From assembly GCF_022919575.1 (NCBI RefSeq), contig NZ_CP095071.1:248001-312000 (forward strand): a DNA stretch of 64,000 nucleotides. The letters are read 5' to 3'. Source of the DNA: Gracilibacillus salinarum (GTDB taxonomy: Bacteria > Bacillota > Bacilli > Bacillales > Amphibacillaceae). The translations under genes and the position numbers were made by a program. Under the pieces are notes generated by a model. The model was not told the DNA's origin, made no database searches, and saw only the letters and a program-made list of their open reading frames with translations. Below, in pieces: positions 1 to 7,264 of the stretch. Each line of letters starts with the position of its first letter. Positions within the stretch are counted from its first letter, which is position 1.

Positions 1-35
1 GGATTAAATTTTCCGTTCATGTAAGGTAAAAACAC

Positions 36-64
36 TTTACAGACTAAAATAAATCTGATACAAT
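36..64 (+). promoter_or_regulatory. Predicted sigma-A promoter of rpsP
   Basis: A TTTACA box at 36-41 and a TACAAT box at 59-64 are separated by 17 bases. They lie about 40 bases upstream of the rpsP start and its GGAGGTG ribosome binding site at 89-95. Prediction from sequence only. Confidence 0.6.
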
Positions 65-101
65 TCTTTCTTGTGAGATATTAATTTGGAGGTGTAGCAA
101 A

Positions 102-371
102 ATGGCAGTTAAAATTCGTTTAAAACGTATGGGTTCTAAAAGAAATCCATTTTACCGTATTGTAGTGGCGGATTCTCGTTCACCACGTGACGGACGTATC
201 ATTGAACAAATTGGAACATATAATCCGGTAGTAAACCCGGTTGAAGTGTCATTAGATGAAGACAAAGCGCTAGATTGGATGACTAAAGGTGCGAAACCAA
301 GTGATACGGTACGCAACTTATTCTCTAAAGAAGGCGTCATGACTAAATTCCACGAATCAAAAAATCAATAA
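102..371 (+). CDS. rpsP: 30S ribosomal protein S16
   Basis: Small-subunit ribosomal protein that binds 16S rRNA during 30S assembly. The 89-residue product has the usual family length and opens with the family signature ([20 protein letters not shown] at residues 1-20), followed by the [12 protein letters not shown] stretch. The ATG is preceded by GGAGGTG at a good distance. khpA follows after 17 bases, so the two are very probably cotranscribed from the promoter at 36-64, up to the terminator at 615-647. Upstream in relatives lie ylxM and ffh, outside this window. No anomalies seen. Confidence 0.98.
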   Translation: MAVKIRLKRMGSKRNPFYRIVVADSRSPRDGRIIEQIGTYNPVVNPVEVSLDEDKALDWMTKGAKPSDTVRNLFSKEGVMTKFHESKNQ

Positions 372-388
372 TAAAGTGATGTGATTCG

Positions 389-616
389 ATGAAATCATTG
401 ATTGAAACAATCGTAGAACCATTAGTAGATCATCCTGAAGAAATTGTTGTCACGGAAAAAGAAGAGGATAATAAACACATTTTTCATCTTCATGTTCATG
501 AGAATGATGTCGGAAAAGTGATCGGCAAAAATGGTCGCATTGCCAAATCAATTCGAACAGTTGTTTATGCAGCTGGGATGAAATCTAATAAAAGAATTTA
601 TTTAGATATCATGTAA
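389..616 (+). CDS. khpA: KH-domain RNA-binding protein KhpA (YlqC)
   Basis: Small RNA-binding protein that in Gram-positive bacteria partners with KhpB/EloR; linked to cell elongation and to RNA binding. The 75-residue product is one type II-like KH domain, with the GxxG loop as GKNG at residues 46-49 inside VIGKNGRIAKSIR. Its length matches the family. It follows rpsP by 17 bases and ends at a strong terminator. In B. subtilis ylqD follows directly; here about 4.4 kb of accessory sequence intervenes. The partner gene khpB is not in the window. Confidence 0.94.
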   Translation: MKSLIETIVEPLVDHPEEIVVTEKEEDNKHIFHLHVHENDVGKVIGKNGRIAKSIRTVVYAAGMKSNKRIYLDIM

Positions 617-647
617 AGAGGGAGGCTTCCAAAGCCCCCTCTTTTTC
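615..647 (+). terminator. Rho-independent terminator after khpA
   Basis: GC-rich inverted repeat (arms AGAGGGxGGCTT and AAGCCCCCTCT with a very short loop) followed by a T run. It ends the rpsP-khpA unit and marks the left edge of the accessory island. Confidence 0.85.
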
Positions 648-770
648 TATGTTCATTTTTTATTTGTATATATGTTAAAGATTGTTAATCTTAATGGATA
701 TTTGTGTGATTAGTAAAAGTTATATAATACCCAGACTATTTTAAACGAAATAGATTAATAATCCTATAAT

Positions 771-794
771 CCCTAAAAGTCAATGCTTTTAGGG
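771..794. terminator. Perfect hairpin downstream of the minus-strand lipoprotein gene
   Basis: CCCTAAAAG at 771-779 and CTTTTAGGG at 786-794 are exact reverse complements with a 6-base loop. The hairpin lies about 40 bases downstream of the minus-strand gene at 834-1076, but the T run on that strand is poor, so termination is only possible. The rest of 648-833 is AT-rich and I see no gene in it. Confidence 0.45.
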
Positions 795-833
795 TTCAAA
801 AATTTGTAATAAACTTATTACCAGCTGGAGCTT

Positions 834-1076
834 TTAAGAACAACAATCGACGGCATCATCTTTAGCGTCATCAGGTATAAGTATTTTATCATTTTCAATT
901 TTATAAGGTATATCATTATCTTCTAATCTTTCTATTAACAGATCACTATTTATTGTATCTGCCCACTCGACAAACTCTTCTTGATATTTTTCTGATTGAC
1001 ATGCGCTTAGAACCAAAGCAGTAGAGACTAGAATCGTTAAAATTATTTGTTTTTTTAAAAATTTCAACATTTTCAT
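834..1076 (-). CDS. Small lipoprotein of unknown function
   Basis: An 80-residue protein with a lysine-rich start, a hydrophobic stretch at about 11-22 and a lipobox (LSAC, lipidated Cys26), so probably exported and lipid-anchored on the outer face of the membrane. The mature part is acidic and contains LIERLEDNDIPYKI followed by KILIPDDA. That pattern resembles the short 'L..L...I.Y.I....I.IP' beta-alpha unit seen in secretin/FliF-ring type domains, but it is too short to assign. It ends in a Cys-Cys-Ser tail. The ATG has a good site on the minus strand (AAAAGGGAG, 1080-1090). It diverges from the broken DUF6973-like gene. Function unknown. Confidence 0.75.
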   Translation of the reverse strand: MKMLKFLKKQIILTILVSTALVLSACQSEKYQEEFVEWADTINSDLLIERLEDNDIPYKIENDKILIPDDAKDDAVDCCS

Positions 1077-1158
1077 AAAAACTCCCTTTTATTTGAGATT
1101 TGTGTGCTATACTTTATAACGCGTACACCACTAAATTATACCATATGAGTAAATTTAT

Positions 1159-1645
1159 ATGAAAGATAAGGTGGTTGGAAGTATTAGTGATTTAACAGTT
1201 GCAGAGTGGTCAGATGTGGCAGAAGATACCTTATATCTAGCAGAAGAAAACCCTGGCTTATCCAAGGAAGAATTAAAAGATCTCGTATATCGAGAATATA
1301 TGGCGAAGGTTAATGAAAACCAGGTTTAGACTTATTACTTTGGGTGGTATGAAGGGAAAAAAAGCTAACGTATGCGCATTAAATCCAATTGATTGTACGA
1401 GGGTGAAATCTGCGGCGGATTCAGCAACCTCATCAGCAAGTGCTAGATATGTATTCTCAGTTCCCCATAACGGTAACGGATGTATTGATAAATTAATGAC
1501 GAATTCTATTGTATCGAATGAAGCTAAAAAATTTGCAGAAGCTCATGAGTGTAGAGCATCAGGTCAGCCTGCTAATGAACACTATCCTGTTTCTGTGTCA
1601 GAGATGCTTTCTGGTATTTCAATATTTCAACCTCCAACCATATAG
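1159..1645 (+). pseudogene. Broken DUF6973-like gene
   Basis: Two pieces in different frames appear to come from one gene. The first (1159-1329, 56 codons) encodes an acidic N-terminal part with ISDLTVAEWSDVAEDTLYLA and a leader-like LSKEELKDLVYREYMAKV, then stops. The second (from about 1349 to 1645) encodes NPIDCTRVKSAADSATSSA, then HNGNG, then EAKKFAEAHE and ASGQP. As I recall the DUF6973 family, the segment after HNGxG reads DAFRHAYWNALMT; here it is reduced to CIDKLMT, so the conserved His-containing core is lost. The C-terminal part is also scrambled. The family match is from memory; the frame break and missing core are visible in the sequence. Confidence 0.5.
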
Positions 1646-1658
1646 TTAAAGTAAAATA

Positions 1659-1700
1659 AGAACCCACGTCGAACTAATAACGGCGTGGGTTCTTATTTTT
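1659..1700 (+). terminator. Rho-independent terminator
   Basis: Arms AAGAACCCACG and CGTGGGTTCTT with a 15-19 base loop, followed by ATTTTT. It lies just downstream of the broken DUF6973-like gene and probably belonged to it. Confidence 0.8.
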
Positions 1701-1800
1701 GCCTTCTTATAAAAGAAACTCCTTTTCATGCTTCCGGGGGTAAGGCCAAGCACTTCATCGGATCGCAGCACATATTTAGATTATAGGTTTTTGTGTTCCA

Positions 1801-1829
1801 TTGACATATATAGTTAAATGATGTAATTT
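1801..1829 (+). promoter_or_regulatory. Predicted sigma-A promoter of the first YesK-like gene
   Basis: A consensus TTGACA (1801-1806), a 17-base spacer, and TAATTT (1824-1829). The TTG start of the membrane-protein gene follows about 60 bases later. The rest of 1701-1888 holds nothing else I recognise. Confidence 0.65.
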
Positions 1830-1888
1830 AAACAAAATGATGTAAATAAAAATGTGACCCGTTAATTGTTGAAACAGGAGGTGTTTGC

Positions 1889-2140
1889 TTGTTCTTGTTT
1901 ATTCCGATTGCTATTGGTGCTGTGATTGGCGTTATTGTACTATTTTTAACGAAATTACTAAGAAATAAAAGCGCTTTTTACCATAAACTTCCTTCTGTAA
2001 TAGCTATGATAGGTGTTGTTATTCTATTAGTCGTTAGTTTTGACGTCCGAGGTTTCGAAGGTGCTTCATATGCTATTGTAGGTATTACAATATTGATTTT
2101 CTCAATTGTTTCATTTACTAAATCGATAAAATTGAATTAA
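1889..2140 (+). CDS. YesK-like small membrane protein
   Basis: An 83-residue protein with three hydrophobic segments (about residues 1-22, 33-50 and 58-77). The signature FDVRGFEGASYAIVGITIL matches, from memory, the YesK-like family, whose function is unknown. The start is TTG at 1889, chosen because AGGAGGTG lies at 1876-1883. The stop abuts the end of the IS1182-type remnant: GAGGCTGGGACATAA begins 5 bases later, so the element sits immediately behind this gene without breaking it. A second protein with the same core lies at 3391-3765. Confidence 0.75.
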   Translation: MFLFIPIAIGAVIGVIVLFLTKLLRNKSAFYHKLPSVIAMIGVVILLVVSFDVRGFEGASYAIVGITILIFSIVSFTKSIKLN

Positions 2141-2975
2141 AAAAGAGGCTGGGACATAACTAGCCAAAAATAACGAAAAAAGTTTACGATCATCGTTGCG
2201 GTGTACTTTTTCAAGTTCACCGCCATGAAGGCGAACCCTAATTCATTTGTTACTTTCTTTTGGCTTCTCACCGACAGGCGAGCAAAACACAAATTAGCCT
2301 TTAAAAATCCAAAAAACTGGTTCCACATCTAATTTACGCTTGCTGTAAATCTCGCCAGTTTTCTCGCTTGAAAACTTTTGTCTAATGTATTCTTTTCGTC
2401 GTTCCCATTTTTCATTATAGTACACTTTTCGGTTATTCCCTTCCTTAGCTTTCGTGCATTGGGTACGTATTGGACAAACAGAACAGTCCTCGCATTCATA
2501 GACCTTAAATGTTCGAGTAGCCCCTACTTATTGGTTCGATTGGAGGTGTAGGTAAACGTCAACATTTTCCATTTGGTCTTCCGCATACTTCTTTTTCTTC
2601 TCTTTTCGATATTGATTATAGTTAATGAATGGCGTTCGCTTACGATGGTTCGTCACATCTTCATAATTTTGTTCACTACCATAGCTTGCATCCGCAACGA
2701 TATAGGCAAGTAGATCGAAGAAATCTCCTCAATGTTATCAGGGAAAGGGATGAATGTTCGCGTGACCGTCGGGTTTGGGAATACATCATAAGCTAACGCA
2801 TATTGTCCTTCCATCGCTAATTGCACATTGTATCCTGTTTTTAGTTGATCGTTCTCCCTATAATCATTTTTCATTCGCATTAAAGTTGGCATCATGATCG
2901 GTCTTCGAGTAACTGTTCCGTTCTCCAAAAATGTCCATGTCGTTTTGGTATTTTCGTTTGCGTGCTTCCGAGGTG
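2140..2975 (-). mobile_element. IS1182-family insertion sequence remnant, transposase broken
   Basis: Read on the minus strand from about 2972 to 2142, the pieces of a DDE transposase C-terminal half appear in order but in several frames. They are GERNSYSKTDHDA; MRMKNDYRENDQLKTGYNVQ; YIVADASYGSEQNYEDV; a CEDCSVCPIRTQC cluster; LDVEPVFWIFKANLCF; and ELGFAFMAVNLKKY. These are characteristic of IS1182-type transposases. At least two frameshifts (near 2905 and near 2700) and one internal stop (near 2527) break it. The N-terminal half and the far end of the element are missing. The typical end sequence GAGGCTGGGACATAAC lies at 2145-2160. It is therefore immobile debris, and it joins a broken zf-HC2-like gene at about 2970-2980. 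Confidence 0.88.
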
Positions 2976-2980
2976 GAGAA

Positions 2981-3354
2981 ATGAAAGTTGAAGAGTTAGA
3001 CAATGATGTAAAGGATGTTATTCATGAACATATACTTACTTGCAATGAATACAGCCGTTTATATGTAGATATTAAAAAGACCGAAATACCAGCTATTGAT
3101 AACAATTCGAACAATACCCATATCGCACCTTTAAAAAATTTAAGAAGACTATATATAGGATTATTAATATTTTTGGTAATTTGTTAGGCTTGTTATTCTT
3201 ATTTTATATTTTTCGCGAATTCTTTTGGAAGTACTCCTGATTTATTTGAGGAAGTCTTACAAGCAAATATTACTATATTTTAACTTCCATTATTTATTCT
3301 GTAAGTTATGTTTTAACATATTTTAATTTTAAGCATAAATCGATACAATTCTAA
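2981..3354 (+). pseudogene. Broken zf-HC2-like membrane protein gene
   Basis: From ATG 2981 (AGGTGGAG just upstream) the frame encodes VKDVIHEHILTCNEYSRLYV, resembling the H...C..C motif of zf-HC2 anti-sigma-factor-like proteins. The second Cys is replaced by Tyr. The basic KNLRRLYIG and a membrane segment follow, then a stop at 3185-3187. The reading continues in other frames: GNLLGLLFLFYIF, then NSFGSTPDLFEEVLQANI, then SIIYSVSYVLTYFNFKHKS, ending at a TAA at 3352-3354. At least three frame changes are needed. The 5' part looks removed by the adjoining IS remnant. Family assignment is tentative; the broken state is clear. Confidence 0.55.
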
Positions 3355-3390
3355 GAAAAATAGTTGATTTTATTGAGGGGGGTTCCTTGA

Positions 3391-3765
3391 GTGCTATTTG
3401 TTTATATTTTATTTGGTTTATTTCTGGGATTGAATGTTTTCTACTATAGTTATATTAAAATTAATAAAACGAAATTCCTTTTTATTCCGCCAATTGTCGT
3501 CTTTTTGTTAGCAATTGCTTGCACCGTTTATGGTTTAATGAGCACAGACAACGGTTGGGATGGAATGACATATGGCATAATAGGTTTTGGGGTTTTATTT
3601 TCTTCCATTGTGGGGACAGCGTTATTACCTTTTCTATACAGTTATACAATTCATTCATTGAGCAAAAACGTAAAAAGGTATACGATGTTAATTTTAGGTT
3701 TAGGTTTCATGGCGTGTTTAATGCTTATATTGTTCCCTGATCCATTCTTAGGTATTCTGGATTAA
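3391..3765 (+). CDS. YesK-like membrane protein, longer form
   Basis: A 124-residue protein with about four hydrophobic segments (residues 1-20, 29-48, 60-85, 98-118). The core NGWDGMTYGIIGFGVLFSS parallels FEGASYAIVGITILIFS of the protein at 1889-2140, so the two are likely distant paralogues of the YesK-like family. The start is GTG at 3391, supported by GAGGGGGG at 3375-3382; no ATG with a ribosome site is available. A small membrane-protein gene follows 58 bases later. The function of the family is unknown. Confidence 0.7.
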   Translation: MLFVYILFGLFLGLNVFYYSYIKINKTKFLFIPPIVVFLLAIACTVYGLMSTDNGWDGMTYGIIGFGVLFSSIVGTALLPFLYSYTIHSLSKNVKRYTMLILGLGFMACLMLILFPDPFLGILD

Positions 3766-3823
3766 AGTACAGTATAGTCGCTACCAATAATAAACCAATT
3801 AAATGGAAGGAGGCCATTTCGTT

Positions 3824-3973
3824 ATGGAGGAAAATAATAAAAGTTACTCTTGGCGAAGTTACTTCTATCTAATTTCAAGTGTCACATTGACGTTTTTAAT
3901 GTTTTTTTCTCATTCTATTTTGAAGATGCTTGGTTTGGTGTTCAATCAGGTGGTTAATAAATATGAGAATTGA
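3824..3973 (+). CDS. Small hydrophobic protein, 49 residues
   Basis: A short open frame preceded by a good GGAAGGAGG at 3805-3813. The product has a polar head (MEENNKSYSWRS), one long hydrophobic segment (about residues 13-43) and a short polar tail ending KYEN. It follows the longer YesK-like gene by 58 bases and may be cotranscribed with it. I do not recognise a family. The strong ribosome site and the head-membrane-tail layout support a real gene, but its size leaves doubt. Confidence 0.5.
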   Translation: MEENNKSYSWRSYFYLISSVTLTFLMFFSHSILKMLGLVFNQVVNKYEN

Positions 3974-4222
3974 GGAAAATGTCTTTTGCAGTTAAAAGGG
4001 AAAAAAACAATAATGCAACCGGATGCCACTTTTGCAGTAATAATTCCTGCTATTATGGTACTCGCCTGGTGATGGTCTGGATCTGCTAGAACAATCTAGG
4101 AAAGCATCATGGCATTTGTAACCCATTCCACAAACAAACATCATGGTAAAAGCAGCATTAGTCATTTTTGATACCACTTCCGGGGAACGTTTCTCATACG
4201 GAAGGGTTTGATACTGAAGCAA
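3974..4222 (-). pseudogene. Decayed fragment of an unrecognised minus-strand gene
   Basis: The minus strand reads TLPYEKRSPEVVSKMTNAAF and then FVCGMGYKCHDAF in one frame. After a frame change near 4100 it reads LADPDHHQASTIIAGIITAK followed by a hydrophobic VASGCIIVFF. The two pieces look like consecutive parts of one protein. No start with a ribosome site remains. I do not recognise the family. It could be chance open sequence, but the amino acid composition across the shift looks coding. Confidence 0.3.
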
Positions 4223-4501
4223 CAGCAGATACAGCTCATGCAGAAGAGAATATTACAACGGCAAGGGCTTCTCGCGTGGAAGGAGGAAGTGCTGCTCGTT
4301 TGAGGAATCCAGCTCCTAACTTAGCAAGTGGTTGGGGTTCTCACGCCGATATCGGAATTTGGCGATGACAATTTGCTTCCGATCGTGTATCTGGACAGCG
4401 ATTTCTCTCGCTTTTTAAATGTACAAGGTCTATATCAGATAGCAGGACGATTAAGACAAGCTGCAACTAAAAGCAAAAAACAGCCAATAAAAACGAAATA
4501 A
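4201..4501 (+). pseudogene. Decayed fragment of an unrecognised plus-strand gene
   Basis: One frame reads EGFDTEATADTAHAEENITT, then RNPAPNLASGWGSHADIG. A second frame takes over at about 4331-4355 and reads ISEFGDDNLLPIVYLDSDFS, RFLNVQGLYQIAGRLRQ and a lysine-rich end at TAA 4499-4501. The second part looks like a true protein C-terminus. A single frame change around 4340-4360 would join them. No convincing start or family is visible. It lies back-to-back with the minus-strand fragment, consistent with two decayed genes brought together. Confidence 0.35.
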
Positions 4502-4593
4502 CGGACGATTGGGTTGCGTTTTTCATTCCTTTTTTTGTTTTATCTGCAATATAATGTAAGGTATCTTTATACTTAAAATTGAGGTGACTTCTT

Positions 4594-4868
4594 ATGAAAA
4601 ATAAATATTCAAAGATCACTTTTATAATTACCTTGTTTTCTGTGATTCTATTTTCTTTATTTTGGTATTTTGATTCTTTAGGAAAAACCAGTCTAAATTT
4701 TTATTTTTGCAGACTAGTGGTATATTAATTCTTCTGTCTTTTATCCCGATGATATTAGCTTTTAGAAAAAGCGAAACAAGTATACTAAAATACAGTGGTA
4801 TATTCTGCATATTTGTTTTTATGTTAATATTTTTTGCAATTTCAATGTTTTTTCTTGATGAATTTTAA
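4594..4868 (+). pseudogene. Membrane protein gene with a one-base frameshift in an A tract
   Basis: ATG 4594 is preceded by GAGGTGA at 4581-4587. The frame encodes a lysine-rich head, a membrane segment and FDSLGK, then runs out of frame to a stop at 4726-4728. Restoring one A in the A5 tract at 4683-4687 continues the protein as NQSKFLFLQTSGILILLSFI, then LAFRKSETSILKYSGI, a third membrane segment and FFLDEF, ending at TAA 4866-4868 just before a terminator. The repaired product would be about 91 residues with three membrane segments. The family is not recognised. It could be a true mutation or a sequence error. Confidence 0.6.
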
Positions 4869-4903
4869 AAAAACGTGCCATCAACTAATGGCATGTTTTT
4901 TAT
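4869..4903 (+). terminator. Rho-independent terminator
   Basis: Arms ACGTGCCAT and ATGGCATGT (one G-T pair) around a 6-base loop, followed by a T run. It directly follows the frameshifted membrane-protein gene. The following 4904-5040 holds no gene and leads into ylqD. Confidence 0.8.
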
Positions 4904-5040
4904 TCTGATTTTATAATCCACGGTGTTTCACGCTTTATTAATGGTGTTCTGTAAACAGAGACTTGCGCTTTCGAATCTGTGCATGCTATTCTTTTATTAA
5001 TAGATCGTACTCTTGAATAGGATTGAAAGAGGATGAAATA

Positions 5041-5427
5041 ATGAAGATAATAAAAAAAGTTGCTATCAAAAAAATTGTAACCGATCAAAGCAAAGCAGAG
5101 CTAAGGGAAGAATATCAATTTAAGATTTTTAAGTTGGAGCAGGAATGCGAGCAATTGAAATTTGAACAAAAAAAATTGGAGCAGCGCTCTTCAAACAAAA
5201 AAGCAGATATCGCAACACGTTTTAAAAAAGAAATATCCAATCGTAAAGATCAAATTAAATGGTATAAATACAAATTGGAGCAACTGGAAATTCTCCCGGT
5301 TGGCAGTGAAATGAGCGAAGGAGAAGTGGATGCGATCATTGATGTCGAAGAAGGAATGAATTGGGATGATATAACCAGTCAAAGATCGATCATCATTCAA
5401 GATGGAACGATTACTAAAATTACATAA
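5041..5427 (+). CDS. ylqD: YlqD family protein
   Basis: A 128-residue cytoplasmic protein of unknown function conserved in Bacillus and relatives. It starts MKIIKKVAIKKIVTDQSK, as in YlqD. A charged, probably coiled-coil region runs from about residue 20 to 85, and a C-terminal part ends GMNWDDITSQRSIIIQDGTI. ATG 5041 is preferred over 5023 because AAAGAGG lies 7-13 bases upstream and it matches the family N-terminus. It is followed 17 bases later by rimM, as in B. subtilis; in that organism it is preceded by khpA rather than an accessory island. Confidence 0.85.
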   Translation: MKIIKKVAIKKIVTDQSKAELREEYQFKIFKLEQECEQLKFEQKKLEQRSSNKKADIATRFKKEISNRKDQIKWYKYKLEQLEILPVGSEMSEGEVDAIIDVEEGMNWDDITSQRSIIIQDGTITKIT

Positions 5428-5444
5428 TAGGTGGTTAACGAAAC

Positions 5445-5954
5445 ATGGAACATTTAAAGGTAGGCAAAATAGTAAATACTCACGGGATAAGAGGAGAAGT
5501 GCGTGTGATTCGAATCACGGATTTCGAGGAACGATTTGAAGCAGGGACAACCTTATACATTAAATCAAAGGCTTCAGATACATTGACCCCAGTTACTATT
5601 GATGGACATCGTGTCCATAAAAATTTTGATTTATTACATTTTCAAGGTTATGAGAATATTAACGATGTAGAAAAATTTAAGGATTCCACCTTGCTTATTC
5701 GAACAGAGCAGTTGACAGAACTGGAAGAGAACGAGTTTTATTATCATGAAATAATTGGCTGTGAAGTAGAGACGGTTAGCGGCGAGGTGTTAGGTAAAGT
5801 TAGTGAAATCCTGTCACCAGGTGCAAATGACGTCTGGGTAGTAAAACAAAAAGGGAAGGAATACTTAATTCCTTATATTGAAGACATCGTGAAAGAAGTA
5901 GATATCGACAAACAACGAATTATAATTGAACCAATGGAAGGGTTATTAGACTGA
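5445..5954 (+). CDS. rimM: 16S rRNA processing protein RimM
   Basis: Ribosome maturation factor acting on the 30S head domain; it binds ribosomal protein S19. The 169-residue product has the N-terminal RimM domain (starting [16 protein letters not shown]) and a C-terminal PRC-barrel (about residues 95-168, with [10 protein letters not shown] and [10 protein letters not shown]). Length is typical. Its stop overlaps the trmD start (TGATG), so the two are translationally coupled. Confidence 0.97.
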   Translation: MEHLKVGKIVNTHGIRGEVRVIRITDFEERFEAGTTLYIKSKASDTLTPVTIDGHRVHKNFDLLHFQGYENINDVEKFKDSTLLIRTEQLTELEENEFYYHEIIGCEVETVSGEVLGKVSEILSPGANDVWVVKQKGKEYLIPYIEDIVKEVDIDKQRIIIEPMEGLLD

Positions 5955-6697
5955 TGAAAATTGATGTATTATCCTTGTTTCCGGAGATGTTTCAAGGCGT
6001 GTTTCAATCATCCATATTGAGTAAAGCACATGAAGCAGGTGCTTTTCAATACAATTTTGTTAACTTTCGTGACTATACGGACAACAAACATAACAAAGTA
6101 GACGATTATCCTTATGGAGGCGGCGCCGGAATGGTATTGAAACCTCAGCCGATATTTGATGCGGTAGAAGCTGTGCAACAGGATGCCAAGTCTTCACCGC
6201 GCGTTATTTTGATGTGCCCTCAGGGCAAGCCATACACCCAAAAGAAAGCAGAAGAGTTAGCTAAGGAAGACCACTTGATCTTTATCTGTGGGCACTATGA
6301 AGGGTATGATGAGCGAATAAGAACAGAGTTAGTGACCGATGAAATTTCGATCGGCGACTATGTATTAACAGGTGGAGAACTAGGCGCAATGGTTGTTATT
6401 GACAGTGTGGTTCGTCTATTACCGAATGTATTAGGCAACGATGATTCAGCTGTGCAGGATTCCTTCTCAACTGGATTGCTCGAGCACCCTCATTATACAC
6501 GACCTGCGGATTTCCGAGGTTTAACAGTGCCGGATGTTTTATTGTCTGGTAATCATGCTCATATTGATCAGTGGCGCAGAAAAGAAGCGTTAAAACGAAC
6601 ATTTCTTCGGAGAAGAGATCTATTGGTGGGAATGGATTTAACAGAGGAAGAACAGAAATGGATAAAAGAATGGGGATCAGAAGAAGAAAATAGTTGA
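5954..6697 (+). CDS. trmD: tRNA (guanine37-N1)-methyltransferase
   Basis: Methylates G37 next to the anticodon of a subset of tRNAs using S-adenosylmethionine, which prevents +1 frameshifting. The 247-residue product shows the SPOUT knot motifs: [25 protein letters not shown] and [26 protein letters not shown] in the C-terminal domain is also typical. GGAAGGG upstream within rimM serves as its ribosome site. The order rimM-trmD-rplS is the standard one. Confidence 0.98.
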   Translation: MKIDVLSLFPEMFQGVFQSSILSKAHEAGAFQYNFVNFRDYTDNKHNKVDDYPYGGGAGMVLKPQPIFDAVEAVQQDAKSSPRVILMCPQGKPYTQKKAEELAKEDHLIFICGHYEGYDERIRTELVTDEISIGDYVLTGGELGAMVVIDSVVRLLPNVLGNDDSAVQDSFSTGLLEHPHYTRPADFRGLTVPDVLLSGNHAHIDQWRRKEALKRTFLRRRDLLVGMDLTEEEQKWIKEWGSEEENS

Positions 6698-6724
6698 AAT
6701 CCTTGTGATGATATGCTATATTGA

Positions 6725-6800
6725 TAGTTGTGCTTAAGTGAACGCTTAAGGTTAATAAACGATGTTCCGCTGCGTATAACGATATGAGCGTTGGTTTGGA
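6725..6800 (+). promoter_or_regulatory. Probable L19 (rplS) leader RNA
   Basis: The interval between trmD and rplS contains a CTTAAG/CTTAAG hairpin (6733-6750). A second imperfect stem follows, AACG at 6758-6761 with CGTT at 6789-6792, enclosing TTCCGCTGCGTATA. Firmicutes rplS genes are often preceded by an autoregulatory L19 leader with a similar CCGCUGC core. The match is from memory and needs a covariance search. Confidence 0.4.
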
Positions 6801-6814
6801 AGGAGTGTAACAGA

Positions 6815-7159
6815 ATGCAGAAATTAATCGAAGAAATTACAAAGGATCAATTGCGTACTGATTTACCTGAGTTCCGTGCTGGTGATACAGTAAAGGTACA
6901 CGTGAAGGTTGTCGAGGGTAACCGTGAACGTATTCAGGTATTTGAAGGTGTTGTCATTAAACGCCAAAACGGTGGAATTAGTGAAACATTTACAGTTCGT
7001 AAAATTTCTTACGGTGTAGGGGTTGAACGTACATTCCCTGTGCATTCACCACGAGTTGATAAGATTGAAGTAACTCGTCGTGGTAAAGTTCGTCGTGCGA
7101 AGCTATATTACCTACGTAACTTACGTGGTAAAGCAGCTCGTATTAAAGAAATTCGCTAA
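6815..7159 (+). CDS. rplS: 50S ribosomal protein L19
   Basis: Large-subunit protein located at the 30S-50S interface. The 114-residue product has the family layout, with [40 protein letters not shown] and a basic C-terminus ([20 protein letters not shown]). ATG 6815 is chosen because GGAAGGAGTG lies at 6799-6806 and it gives the family-standard length; an upstream in-frame extension to 6791 lacks a ribosome site. It is followed by a terminator. Confidence 0.97.
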   Translation: MQKLIEEITKDQLRTDLPEFRAGDTVKVHVKVVEGNRERIQVFEGVVIKRQNGGISETFTVRKISYGVGVERTFPVHSPRVDKIEVTRRGKVRRAKLYYLRNLRGKAARIKEIR

Positions 7160-7174
7160 TGAATGTAATAATGT

Positions 7175-7211
7175 AAAAAAAGGAGCTTGCGTTGTCAGGC
7201 TCCTTTTTCTT
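7175..7211 (+). terminator. Rho-independent terminator after rplS
   Basis: Arms AAAAAGGAGC and GCTCCTTTTT around a 12-base loop, followed by more T-rich sequence. Confidence 0.85.
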
Positions 7212-7264
7212 CTATATAATAATAGAAAAAGGACTCGTGATGTTGTAGGGAAGGGATCTTTTAC

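Noticed and set aside
1313..1645. Intact 110-residue gene from ATG 1313
   Set aside because: The first codons overlap another coding frame and have no ribosome site. The content reads as the second half of a broken DUF6973-like gene.
2894..3187. 97-residue protein starting inside the IS remnant
   Set aside because: The first 29 codons are antisense to the transposase fragment. The meaningful part begins at ATG 2981 and is itself broken.
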